This document shows positions 8,671 to 16,310 of a stretch of DNA of 32,985 bases, piece after piece. The stretch is taken from NCBI GenBank assembly GCA_902489945.1, contig CABUBZ010000016.1, forward strand, positions 1 through 32,985, given 5' to 3'. This stretch comes from an uncultured Collinsella sp. (GTDB taxonomy: Bacteria; Actinomycetota; Coriobacteriia; Coriobacteriales; Coriobacteriaceae). Position 1 is the stretch's first letter. Each line of letters starts with the position of its first letter. The notes under the pieces were generated by a model that had not been told where the DNA came from, made no database searches, and saw only the letters and a program-made list of their open reading frames with translations. Made by a program: the position numbers and the translations under genes.

Positions 8671-8725
8671 TTGGATGACAGTGTGATTTTATGCCTTCGG
8701 GGTTCGAATCCCGGCGTATGGGTAG

Positions 8726-8758
8726 CAAAAAGCCCGTCACCGAATTGGTAACGGGCTT
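8726..8758 (-). terminator. intrinsic terminator of tRNA-Glu
   Basis: On the minus strand AAGCCCGT/ACGGGCTT with an inner ACC/GGT pair and a small loop is followed by TTTTT, 12 bp past the tRNA 3' end. Confidence 0.85.
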
Positions 8759-8769
8759 CTCAGATTCTG

Positions 8770-8846
8770 TGGTGCCCCCAGCGGGATTCGAACCCGCGAT
8801 ATCCACCTTGAAAGGGTGGCGTCCTTGGCCGCTAGACGATGGGGAC
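8770..8846 (-). tRNA. tRNA-Glu (UUC)
   Basis: The minus strand folds as a complete cloverleaf: acceptor GTCCCCA pairs with TGGGGGC, D-arm with CTAGCGGCCAAGG, anticodon stem CCACC/GGTGG around CTTTCAA (anticodon TTC, Glu), T-arm GCGGGTTCGAATCCCGC, discriminator A. The CCA end is encoded (8770-8772). The tRNA stands alone with its own promoter and terminator. Confidence 0.97.
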
Positions 8847-8856
8847 AGCGGGAAAG

Positions 8857-8862
8857 AGTATA
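8857..8862 (-). promoter_or_regulatory. -10 box of tRNA-Glu promoter
   Basis: TATACT on the minus strand lies 10 bp upstream of the tRNA 5' end, as expected for a short stable-RNA leader. I see no strong -35 at the usual distance. Confidence 0.6.
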
Positions 8863-8902
8863 GCAGACTTTTTTGCCGGCGCGTATATCGTTGGCAAACT
8901 GG

Positions 8903-8940
8903 AAAACCACCACAAAGGTACCTGTCCCCTTTGTGGTGGT
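8903..8940 (-). terminator. intrinsic terminator of the murT-gatD transcript
   Basis: ACCACCACAAAGG and CCTTTGTGGTGGT form a 13-bp perfect stem; on the minus strand it ends in TTTT, 7 bp after the murT-gatD stop. The loop with GGGACAGGTACC-type sequence is a motif I have seen repeated at gene ends in many genomes. Confidence 0.8.
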
Positions 8941-8946
8941 GGGGTG

Positions 8947-11124
8947 CTAGGGGAGGAGCTTCATGGCGGCGTCGTGGGCGGCGCGCTCGTAGGTGTCGTC
9001 GAGGGGCTTGAGCGGCAGCAGGGCTGTAGCCTGCGCATCGCCGCGGCGCTCGAGGGCGTGCGCGATCAGCCAGTCGGCGAGTTCGGGGTTCTTGGGCAGT
9101 GCCGGCCCGTGTAAGTACGTGCCGATGACTCCCTTGTAGATGAGGCCCTCAAAGCCATCGTCGCCGTTGTTGCCGGTGCCCGCGACGACGGACGTTCCGA
9201 GCGGCGTCGCCTCTGCGTCGAGCAGGGTACGGCCGCCGTGGTTTTCGAATCCCACAAAGGGCTCGGGTGCCAGGTCGGTCTTGACGGCGACGTTGCCGAT
9301 CAGGCGGTCGGAGCCGCGCACAGTCTCGGCGGCAATGACGCCCAGACCCTCAATGCGATCGTCGCCCATGTAGTACGAACGGCCGAGCAGCTGATAGCCG
9401 CCACAGATAGCAAGCAGCGAGCCGCCATCCTCAACATAGGCCGCGACCTTGTCTTTTTGAGCGAGCAGTTCGTGTGCCACGGCCAGCTGGTCGCGATCGG
9501 AGCCGCCGCCCATCATGACGATATCGGCATCGGTGAGATTGAGCGACTCGCCCATGCGGACCTCGTCCACGCGCACGGGAATGCCGCGCCAGGCGCAGCG
9601 GCGCTCGAGGGCGATGACATTGCCGCCGTCGGCGTAGAGGTTGAGGGCATCGGGGTACAGATAGACGATGCGCAGGGGGCGCGAAAGCTCGGCCGGCGCA
9701 ATATCGGTGGGGACAGCGCTGCCATCGGCGCGCGTTATGGCGTGGGAGACAATCGAGCTTGCATCGTCGTCTTTAAGCCCGTCGAGTTCCTTGACCAGCG
9801 GCGGGAAGGCCGTGTAGTTGGCGACGGCGTAGAAGGTGTCATCGGCGGCCTCGTCTGCCACGGCGCCAATTGCTTGCGCGACGTCCGAGATAATCGCGGC
9901 ATCGATGCCGGCGTACTTGAGGCGTACCTGCATGTCGTGCGCACGCGTGCCTCCGGCAAAGGCGACAAGACCCGGCGTGTCGGCGATGCGCTCGAAGTCG
10001 ACATCGTAGATCCACGAGACATCGTGGCCGTCGGCATCGTTATCGTTTAGGAAGAAGGCGCAGAGCCTGCCACCTGCCGTTTTAATGGACTGGATCTGGC
10101 GATCGAAGCCCACGGGATTCTTGGCCAGGTTGGCCTCGACGGTGCGGCCGGCAATATCCCAGCGGCCCATGCGTCCGCCGGCGGGCACGTGGGCATTAAG
10201 CGTGGGCTGCAGGTGCGCCGCGTCCACGCCCAGCTCGTGCGCCGCAAAGAAGGCGGCGGCGACGTTATAGACCATGTACAGGCCGTTGTAGTGCGTGGCG
10301 ATGTGCACGGCGGGCGCGTTGGCCTCGGGTCCAAAGGTCAGGTCAAAGCCGTAGCCGTCGCAGGTAAGCTCAACGTCCGTCACGCGACGGACAAGCGCAG
10401 GGCGGGCCCAGCCGCACGAGGGGCAATGGTAGGCGCCGAGCTGGCCGTATTGCACGTAGTCATACTCCAACGGCGCGTTGCACTGCGAGCAAAAACGCGA
10501 GTCGCTAATGCGATCGGACTCGGTGCCCGTGGCGCCGTCGATGCCAAAGGCGATGCTCGTGTTGGGGACGCGCGCGGCGATCGAGGCGCACAGCGGATCG
10601 TCGGCGTTGTAGACGAGCGTTGTCGTCGGAGAGAGCTCCAACGCATGGGCGATGACGTCTTGGGTATGGTCGATCTCGCCGTAGCGGTCTAGCTGGTCGC
10701 GGAACAGGTTGAGCAGCACAAAGTACGTCGGTTTGAGCTTGGGCAGGACGCGCACCGTGTAGAGCTCGTCGCACTCAAAAACGCCCACGCGCTTGCCGCT
10801 GGCGGTTCGCTTGAGGTTGCCGCGCGCCTCGAGCAACGCGCCCACCACGCCCGGCTCCATGTTGTTTCCAGCGCGGTTGCATACCACGGTGGCGCCACTG
10901 GCGGCAACGGCGTCGGCGATGAGGTTGGAGGTGGTGGTCTTGCCGTTGGTGCCGGTGATTACCACGCTGCGGTCGACAAGGCCCGCGAGATCGCTTAGCA
11001 GCTCGGGGTCGATCTTCATGGCGATGCGGCCGGGGAGTACGCCGCCCTGGCGCTTAAGGACGGAGCGCAGCACCCAGCGGGCGATATCGCTCGAGGTGCA
11101 GGCGAGAGAAGAGCGGAAGTTCAT
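8947..11124 (-). CDS. fused lipid II isoglutaminyl synthase (MurT-GatD)
   Basis: A 725-aa fusion of the two subunits that amidate the alpha-carboxyl of D-glutamate in lipid II, giving D-isoglutamine in peptidoglycan. N-terminal half (1-~470) is MurT: Mur-ligase P-loop TGTNGKTTT (57-65), a four-Cys zinc ribbon unique to MurT (Cys212, 215, 234, 237) and a DUF1727 domain with LAKNPVGFDR (333-342). C-terminal half (~484-725) is GatD, a CobB/CobQ-type glutaminase with nucleophile Cys574 in LAICGGYQLLG and His672 in GTYLHGP. In Staphylococcus and Streptococcus these are two separate proteins encoded by murT and gatD; here one chain keeps all visible catalytic residues. Start at 11124 matches the usual MurT N-terminus and has AGGA upstream. 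Last gene of a minus-strand run with two TPR-like proteins. Confidence 0.93.
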   Translation of the reverse strand: MNFRSSLACTSSDIARWVLRSVLKRQGGVLPGRIAMKIDPELLSDLAGLVDRSVVITGTNGKTTTSNLIADAVAASGATVVCNRAGNNMEPGVVGALLEARGNLKRTASGKRVGVFECDELYTVRVLPKLKPTYFVLLNLFRDQLDRYGEIDHTQDVIAHALELSPTTTLVYNADDPLCASIAARVPNTSIAFGIDGATGTESDRISDSRFCSQCNAPLEYDYVQYGQLGAYHCPSCGWARPALVRRVTDVELTCDGYGFDLTFGPEANAPAVHIATHYNGLYMVYNVAAAFFAAHELGVDAAHLQPTLNAHVPAGGRMGRWDIAGRTVEANLAKNPVGFDRQIQSIKTAGGRLCAFFLNDNDADGHDVSWIYDVDFERIADTPGLVAFAGGTRAHDMQVRLKYAGIDAAIISDVAQAIGAVADEAADDTFYAVANYTAFPPLVKELDGLKDDDASSIVSHAITRADGSAVPTDIAPAELSRPLRIVYLYPDALNLYADGGNVIALERRCAWRGIPVRVDEVRMGESLNLTDADIVMMGGGSDRDQLAVAHELLAQKDKVAAYVEDGGSLLAICGGYQLLGRSYYMGDDRIEGLGVIAAETVRGSDRLIGNVAVKTDLAPEPFVGFENHGGRTLLDAEATPLGTSVVAGTGNNGDDGFEGLIYKGVIGTYLHGPALPKNPELADWLIAHALERRGDAQATALLPLKPLDDTYERAAHDAAMKLLP

Positions 11125-11169
11125 GAAGCCGTTCCTAACATAGATGACATGGTCGTGGCGTTTGCGCCG

Positions 11170-12213
11170 TTAAAAGCCATAACGGCGCGCAAATTCCCGG
11201 GCAAGCTGCGACACGTCTTCGCAGGCATTGGCCCAGGGGGCAAAGTCGGGAGTATCCGAGATAATGCCGTCCGCTTCCCAAACGGCCTGGTGCGAAAGAT
11301 CCCAAGGATCGCGTGGCTCGGGCCGGCAAGGAAGGTACGGTGTCTGGTACATGGGATTTAGCAAGAAGAACGCGCCGCCCTCGCAGCGGTTAGCGAACTC
11401 ACGCAGCGCACGCGCCGCCGGACGCATCTTGTTCGTTTTGAACAAGAGGATGGTGCGGGCGAGCAGGTACCAGGGGGAGTTCTCGAGTGCGTCTGCTCCC
11501 ATCTGTTCCTCGAGCTGGTGAGCCAGGGCAAAAAAGCCGTCCTGGTCTTCCAGGCGAGCGAGGGCGAGCAACACGGTGCCGGCAGCTCGGGTGGGATAGC
11601 CTTCTGCCTTAAGGACGCGGCGGGCGTAGTTGGCAGCAGCGCGGTAGCGGGCGCTCGCCATGCACAGCTGCGAGATGGCCTCGAGTGTGTGGAGCCACCC
11701 GATAAGTGCCGGCTCGCTCACGGTGAGCTCTGCCGCCGTCACACCGTCCGTCAAAACTTTGTTGGCCCAGTAGTGTGGGGCCTCCATATCGAACCCGGGC
11801 ACGCTTTGTTGCAGGTAATCGGCCGTGGTCGCCTCGAGTTTCATCAGGTCGCCCAGGCAGGCGTCAACGGGCGTGTCGGCCAGGATGATGGCGAGCAGCT
11901 GCGCGTCGACGGCCAGTGCATCGACGCGGACAATCTTGAGTAGCTCATCGCGCATATCGTCGAACAGGCGATTGCGCGTCTGCTCGAACTCCTCGTCGCT
12001 GCCCATGTCCTCGATGCGATGGAGCTCGTCGAGCAGGTGGCGATGAACACCGGCATAGGACAGCAGCGCCTGGGCATGCTCGGACTGCGCGTACTTTTGG
12101 GGATTCGCACTCATGTCGTTATGGACAAGCTCGCGTGCTGCATCGGTGAGCTCGGGGTGCGACGCCAGATAGGTGCGCTCCAAGTAGGCGGGGATGTAGA
12201 CGCTCGGATCCAT
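11170..12213 (-). CDS. helical-repeat (TPR-like) protein of unknown function
   Basis: A 347-aa soluble protein with no signal peptide or membrane segment. It is rich in Ala, Leu and Glu and appears all-helical; the stretches around 190-250 (ASARYRAAANYARRVL, GTVLLALARLEDQDGFFALA) look like degenerate tetratricopeptide hairpins. I do not recognise a specific family. Its ATG overlaps the stop of the upstream gene (TAATG), so the two are translationally coupled and may form a complex. The murT-gatD fusion follows after 45 bp, suggesting a shared transcript, but a cell-wall role is only an inference from position. The C-terminus is Trp-, Pro- and Asp-rich (CRPEPRDPWDLSHQAVW). Confidence 0.85.
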   Translation of the reverse strand: MDPSVYIPAYLERTYLASHPELTDAARELVHNDMSANPQKYAQSEHAQALLSYAGVHRHLLDELHRIEDMGSDEEFEQTRNRLFDDMRDELLKIVRVDALAVDAQLLAIILADTPVDACLGDLMKLEATTADYLQQSVPGFDMEAPHYWANKVLTDGVTAAELTVSEPALIGWLHTLEAISQLCMASARYRAAANYARRVLKAEGYPTRAAGTVLLALARLEDQDGFFALAHQLEEQMGADALENSPWYLLARTILLFKTNKMRPAARALREFANRCEGGAFFLLNPMYQTPYLPCRPEPRDPWDLSHQAVWEADGIISDTPDFAPWANACEDVSQLAREFARRYGF

Positions 12214-13289
12214 TAGAGGTCCCCTCCCTTAAATGGAAGCCCCTGCTCGGCTGCGCGCAGGATGCGCTCGTCGATTTGGGAACGCACGATGTCGTTGGTG
12301 GCGACCCAGGCGGCAAAGCTGGCGTTGTCGGGAGCGCCCAGGCCCTCCTGCAGTACCGGCGTCGCCTCGGACAGTGCAAGGACGAGCTCGTCGGTGGAGC
12401 CTGCACCCACGTTGACGCGGGCATAGACGCCATCGGGAAACTCGGTCTGGAAGTAGAGTGCCTCGGCCGCATGCGGACACGAGCGTGCAAGGATGCGCAA
12501 GTAGTGCTCGGCGCCCTCGTAGTCCAGCTCGCGCCAGGCTGCGCTCATCAGTGCGATGAGCGTCCACGGGTCCAAGTCGCGATCCGCATCTTTGGGGCGG
12601 CGGCGCAGCGGGGTATTCGCGAGATAGGATACGGAGTGGGCAGAGCGAAATCGCTTGAGCTCCTCGGCGGGGTATTCGAGCTTTGCCATGGCGAGCATCG
12701 CGGTGTGGCGGACACCGGCCGGATCGTTGGGGGCAAATTCCAGGCTGCGGTTTGCGGTTTCGAGCGACATGCGATAGCGGCCGCTAATGAGGGCGCGCGA
12801 CGCAAGGGCGGCAAGCCAGCGCAGGTAGGGGCGGCGCATAAGGTCGCCTGCGGCTTCACGCTCGTAGGGGTCCTGCGCCGAGGCGATCTTGAGCGCCAGA
12901 TCATGCTCGACTTCATCGCGCTTGGACACCAGATACTGCACGTATTCCTCGTTGGAGTCGGCGGTGAGGGCCGTCAGCATGCGCTGGGCATCCCAGTTGG
13001 TCGGATCGAGTGCGGCGGCCTCGCGAAGCATGTTCTCGGCAGCGGCCTCTTCCTGCTCGGCCTGGGTATCGTCGGGGATAAAGGGAATGCGGTAGTCGAC
13101 GGCCTCGACCACCTTGGCAATGAGGTGCCCGGCGCGGTCGCGATCGTGCACGATGAGCGGCGCGGGGTCGCGGGTGAATTGTTCCATCAGACGCTCTACG
13201 GCGGGGCCGTCGGTGAGCGGGATATTGTCGCGGCGCAAGGCCTCAAGAACGAGGCGATGGCAATCCTCTTGAATGGGATCGAATGCCAT
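12213..13289 (-). CDS. helical-repeat (TPR-like) protein of unknown function
   Basis: A 358-aa soluble, helical protein. Segments such as AAAENMLREAAALDPTNWDAQRM (split over ~95-118) and SLETANRSLEFAPNDPAGVRHTAMLAMAKL-like residues (~190-220) have the spacing of TPR motifs with the typical 'A..LDP.N' turn. The start at 13289 has AAAGGAGG four bases upstream; the longer reading by ten codons includes the ribosome site itself and is unlikely. It opens the minus-strand run (this gene, its coupled partner, murT-gatD). The two TPR-like genes share general build (helical, about 350 aa), perhaps from an old duplication, but I see no strong sequence identity. Function unknown. Confidence 0.85.
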   Translation of the reverse strand: MAFDPIQEDCHRLVLEALRRDNIPLTDGPAVERLMEQFTRDPAPLIVHDRDRAGHLIAKVVEAVDYRIPFIPDDTQAEQEEAAAENMLREAAALDPTNWDAQRMLTALTADSNEEYVQYLVSKRDEVEHDLALKIASAQDPYEREAAGDLMRRPYLRWLAALASRALISGRYRMSLETANRSLEFAPNDPAGVRHTAMLAMAKLEYPAEELKRFRSAHSVSYLANTPLRRRPKDADRDLDPWTLIALMSAAWRELDYEGAEHYLRILARSCPHAAEALYFQTEFPDGVYARVNVGAGSTDELVLALSEATPVLQEGLGAPDNASFAAWVATNDIVRSQIDERILRAAEQGLPFKGGDL

Positions 13290-13537
13290 GGGGCCTCCTT
13301 TGCTGCGGTTAGGGTTCAAATGTCTCTATATAAGGTTCTAGTTTACCCGCATGTGGCACACCGAGGGTGCCGCACTTGGACTTGCACCTTTGCACCACGA
13401 AGACGGATGTCGCACAAATGTCGGCACCTTGGACGACCGAGTGGTATCACGGTGCCGCAAACGGTCGATATTTGGCGGCGAACGGTATACGTTTTGGAGC
13501 GCCGCGATGCCGCCTGAGGCATATGGCCAACCTTGAT

Positions 13538-13603
13538 AAAACGTTTGCCCAGCTTGGGACAATAACCGCAACGCAAGAGGTTCCAGGGATAGAAAAAACG
13601 TTT
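13538..13603 (+). promoter_or_regulatory. pair of AAAACGTTT boxes upstream of the alcohol dehydrogenase
   Basis: AAAACGTTT occurs at 13538-13546 and 13595-13603 (centres 57 bp apart), each preceded by GATA; both have the CpG-centred palindrome of LacI/CcpA-type operators. The likely use is carbon control of the fermentation genes downstream, but the regulator is not identified. Confidence 0.4.
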
Positions 13604-13723
13604 CATCATTGGCGGCTTTAGGTGAATAACTGACCAAGCAGAACGGTAAAATAGTGTTTGTCTGAGCGTTGAGACGTTTAGACATCGCGCATTGTCATCG
13701 CCGGCAACGCGCAAAACGGTCCT

Positions 13724-13748
13724 AACGGAGCCAATCGGGTGCTCCGTT
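13724..13748 (+). other. leader hairpin before the alcohol dehydrogenase
   Basis: AACGGAGC and GCTCCGTT form a perfect 8-bp stem about 40 bp before the start codon, followed by ATATAC rather than a T-run. It may protect the transcript or act as an operator. Confidence 0.4.
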
Positions 13749-13789
13749 ATATACACAAGTCTAAGAGGGGCTTGTTTAGGAGGCACAGT

Positions 13790-15013
13790 ATGGGACGTTT
13801 TACCAATCCTCGCGATCTGTACTTTGGTGAGGGCGCTCGCCACGAGGTGAAGAACCTCAAGGGCAAGAAGGCCATCATCGTTTCTGGCGGCAGCTCTATG
13901 CGCCGCGGCGGGTTCCTGCAGGACGTTGAGGCCGACCTCAAAGAGGCCGGCATGGAGGTCAAGCTGTTCGAGGGCGTCGAGTCCGACCCGTCCATCGAGA
14001 CGGTCATGAAGGGCGCCGAGGCCATGCGCGAGTTCGAGCCCGACTGGATTATCGCCATCGGCGGCGGCTCGCCCATCGATGCCGCTAAGGCCATGTGGGT
14101 CTTCTACGAGTATCCCGAGGAGTCCTTCGACAACATCATCCAGCCGTTCAGCTTCCCCGAGCTGCGTCAGAAGGCTCACTTCTGTGCCATCTCCTCTACC
14201 TCCGGTACCGCTACCGAGGTCACTGCCTTCTCCGTCATTACCGACTACGCCAAGGGCATCAAGTACCCGCTGGCCGACTTCAACATCACCCCTGATGTGG
14301 CCATCGTGGACCCCGAGCTCACCTACACCATGCCCGCCAAGCTGTGCGCTCACACCGGCATGGATGCTCTGACCCACTGCATGGAGGCCTACGTTTCTAC
14401 CTGCGCCTCTATGTTCACCGACGCCAATGCTCTGCACGGCATCCGCGAGATCGTCGAGTGGCTGCCCAAGTCCTATGCTGGCGACCATGAGGCCCGTCAG
14501 CACATGCACGAGGCTCAGTGCATCGCCGGTATCGCCTTCTCCTCGGGCCTGCTCGGCATCGTTCACTCCATGGCTCACAAGACCGGTGCTGCCTTCGAGA
14601 ACGGCCACATCATCCACGGTGCCGCTAACGCCATGTACCTGGGCAAGGTCATCCAGTGGAACTCCAAGGATCCCCGTGCTGCCGAGCGTTACGCTTACGT
14701 GGCCAAGGAGATCCTGCACCTTCCCGGCGAGACCAACGAGGAGCTCATCGCTGCACTCGTCCAGAAGATTCGCGACCTCAACGACCAGCTCAACATTCCG
14801 CAGTCCATCAAGGATTACGCGAATGGTGGCGTGAAGGTCGACGCCGAGAACCCGCAGATGGTTTCCGAGGAGGAGTTCCTCGCCAAGCTGCCCGAGATCG
14901 CCGCGAACGCCGAGACCGACGCCTGCACGCCGGAGAACCCGCGTGAGACCAAGGCTGCCGACTTCGAGAAGATCCTCAAGGCCTGCTACTACGACACCGA
15001 CATCGATTTCTAA
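13790..15013 (+). CDS. iron-containing alcohol dehydrogenase
   Basis: A 407-aa group III (iron-activated) dehydrogenase, likely reducing an aldehyde to an alcohol with NAD(P)H during fermentation. The NAD-binding GGGSPIDAAK (91-100) and metal ligands are visible: Asp192 and His196 in HTGMDALTHCMEAY, His259 in GIVHSMAH (with catalytic-type His263) and His276 in HIIHGAAN. Length (about 385-410) is normal. The start has a strong TTAGGAGG seven bases upstream. The codon use (heavy preference for GCC, AAG, GAG, CTG and few rare codons) suggests high expression. Transcribed alone, with a long leader and a strong terminator behind. Substrate cannot be read from the sequence; resemblance to the AdhE C-terminal domain and butanol dehydrogenases makes acetaldehyde or a similar aldehyde plausible. 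Confidence 0.93.
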   Translation: MGRFTNPRDLYFGEGARHEVKNLKGKKAIIVSGGSSMRRGGFLQDVEADLKEAGMEVKLFEGVESDPSIETVMKGAEAMREFEPDWIIAIGGGSPIDAAKAMWVFYEYPEESFDNIIQPFSFPELRQKAHFCAISSTSGTATEVTAFSVITDYAKGIKYPLADFNITPDVAIVDPELTYTMPAKLCAHTGMDALTHCMEAYVSTCASMFTDANALHGIREIVEWLPKSYAGDHEARQHMHEAQCIAGIAFSSGLLGIVHSMAHKTGAAFENGHIIHGAANAMYLGKVIQWNSKDPRAAERYAYVAKEILHLPGETNEELIAALVQKIRDLNDQLNIPQSIKDYANGGVKVDAENPQMVSEEEFLAKLPEIAANAETDACTPENPRETKAADFEKILKACYYDTDIDF

Positions 15014-15035
15014 TCGACTCTTGTTATCGTAACGA

Positions 15036-15080
15036 GGGGCTCCGCACGTATCTGTACGGAGCCCCTTTCTTTTTTCTTTT
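15036..15080 (+). terminator. strong intrinsic terminator
   Basis: GGGGCTCCG and CGGAGCCCC flank a 12-base loop and are followed by a run TTTCTTTTTTCTTTT. It closes the alcohol dehydrogenase transcript just 16 bp before gldA, so gldA's promoter must overlap this region or it relies on read-through. Confidence 0.93.
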
Positions 15081-15096
15081 AGAGAATGGGATAGTT

Positions 15097-16197
15097 ATGG
15101 CTGCAATTTTCAATAGCCCCAGCAAGTACATCCAGGGTCCGGACGAGCTCGCCAAGCTCGGCTCCTATGTCGAGCCGCTCGGCGCTAAGGCCCTCGTCAT
15201 CGTGACGCCTTCGGGCAAGAAGCGCGTCGGTGCCAAGATCGAGGGCGGCTTTGCCGAGGCTAAGGCCGAGCTGCTGTTTGAGGACTTTAACGGCGAGTGC
15301 TCCAAGGGCGAGGTTGATCGCCTGGTTGTGCTCGCTCGCGACAACGGTTGCGACATCATCGTCGGCGTCGGTGGCGGCAAGATCCTCGACACCGCGAAGG
15401 CCGTCGCCTATTACCTGGAGTCCCCGGTTATCATTTGCCCCACCATTGCTTCGACCGATGCCCCGTGTTCGGCGCTTTCGGTGCTTTATACCGATGACGG
15501 CCAGTTCGACAAGTATCTCTTCCTTAAGGCAAACCCCAATATCGTCCTTATGGATACGACGGTTATCGCGGCGAGCCCGGTGCGCCTGACGGTTTCCGGT
15601 ATGGGCGATGCGCTCGCAACCTATTTCGAGGCCCAGGCGACGCACGATGCCGACGGCGGCACCTGCGCTGGCGGCAAGGGCGGCATGGCCGGCCTGGCGC
15701 TCGCCAAGCTCTGCTACGAGACGCTTATGGCCGATGGCGTCAAGGCCAAGGTCGCGCTGGAGAAGGGTGCGCTCACGCCTGCCGTCGAGCATATCATCGA
15801 GGCCAATACGCTGCTTTCGGGCATTGGCTTTGAGAGCTCGGGCCTTGCTGCTGCTCATGCCATCCACAATGGCCTGACGATGCTGCCCGAGTGCCACGGC
15901 ATGTATCACGGCGAGAAGGTCGCCTTTGGCACTATCGTCCAGCTGGTACTCGAGGATGCCCCGACTGAGAAACTCGAGGAAGTCTTGGGCTTCTGCATTG
16001 AGCTTGGCCTGCCGGTCACGATGAAGGAACTTGGCGTTGCCGAGCTTACGCGCGAGCAAGCCATGATTGTTGCCGAGGCCGCCTGCGCGCCCGATGACAC
16101 CATGTGCAACATGCCGTTTGAGGTGACGCCCGAGATGGTCGCAAACGCCATCCTGGGCGCCGACGCGCTGGGCCACTACTATCTCATGGATGAGTAA
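15097..16197 (+). CDS. gldA: glycerol dehydrogenase
   Basis: A 366-aa GldA-family enzyme interconverting glycerol and dihydroxyacetone with NAD. The glycine motif GVGGGKILDTAK (90-101) binds NAD. Zinc ligands are in place: Asp171 in GMGDALATYFEA, His254 in AAAHAIHNGL and His271 in MYHGEKVAFG. Length equals classic GldA (about 365-370). The start is the first ATG of the frame; the upstream GAGAATGGGATAG offers only a weak ribosome site. It sits between a strong terminator upstream and another downstream, and is followed by a paralogue. Together with the alcohol dehydrogenase it suggests a redox-balancing block for glycerol or triose use. Confidence 0.93.
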   Translation: MAAIFNSPSKYIQGPDELAKLGSYVEPLGAKALVIVTPSGKKRVGAKIEGGFAEAKAELLFEDFNGECSKGEVDRLVVLARDNGCDIIVGVGGGKILDTAKAVAYYLESPVIICPTIASTDAPCSALSVLYTDDGQFDKYLFLKANPNIVLMDTTVIAASPVRLTVSGMGDALATYFEAQATHDADGGTCAGGKGGMAGLALAKLCYETLMADGVKAKVALEKGALTPAVEHIIEANTLLSGIGFESSGLAAAHAIHNGLTMLPECHGMYHGEKVAFGTIVQLVLEDAPTEKLEEVLGFCIELGLPVTMKELGVAELTREQAMIVAEAACAPDDTMCNMPFEVTPEMVANAILGADALGHYYLMDE

Positions 16198-16211
16198 ATC
16201 AAGCTAAGGAA

Positions 16212-16245
16212 GGGGCAAAGCCAACAGATGGCTTTGCCCCTTTTT
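16212..16245 (+). terminator. intrinsic terminator after gldA
   Basis: GGGGCAAAGCC and GGCTTTGCCCC form an 11-bp perfect stem around AACAGAT, followed by TTTTT. Confidence 0.93.
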
Positions 16246-16250
16246 GCTAT

Positions 16251-16279
16251 GGTGCAAAGGGGCAAGGTTACTTTGCACC
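16251..16279 (+). promoter_or_regulatory. inverted repeat in the leader of the second gldA-like gene
   Basis: GGTGCAAAG and CTTTGCACC pair perfectly over 9 bp with an 11-base loop, only 5 bp after the previous terminator and 31 bp before the next start. Lacking a T-run, it may be an operator or an mRNA hairpin for the second gene. Confidence 0.45.
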
Positions 16280-16310
16280 AATCGTTGTTTGATGAAGGGC
16301 GGATTCTCGT

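Larger units (their letters stand above)
13290..13789. other. 500-bp intergenic region between divergent genes
   Basis: No convincing gene on either strand. The left third carries repeated GGTGCCGCA/GTGGCAC words, including a hairpin TGTGGCAC/GTGCCGCA (about 13354-13376), close in sequence to the hairpin at 1517-1554. The right two thirds is the control region of the alcohol dehydrogenase: two AAAACGTTT boxes and a leader hairpin. Its length is unusual for this gene-dense segment. Confidence 0.6.

Noticed and set aside
8312..8806. 164-codon minus-strand open frame
   Set aside because: Runs through tRNA-Glu, its terminator and the repeat element; not a plausible gene.
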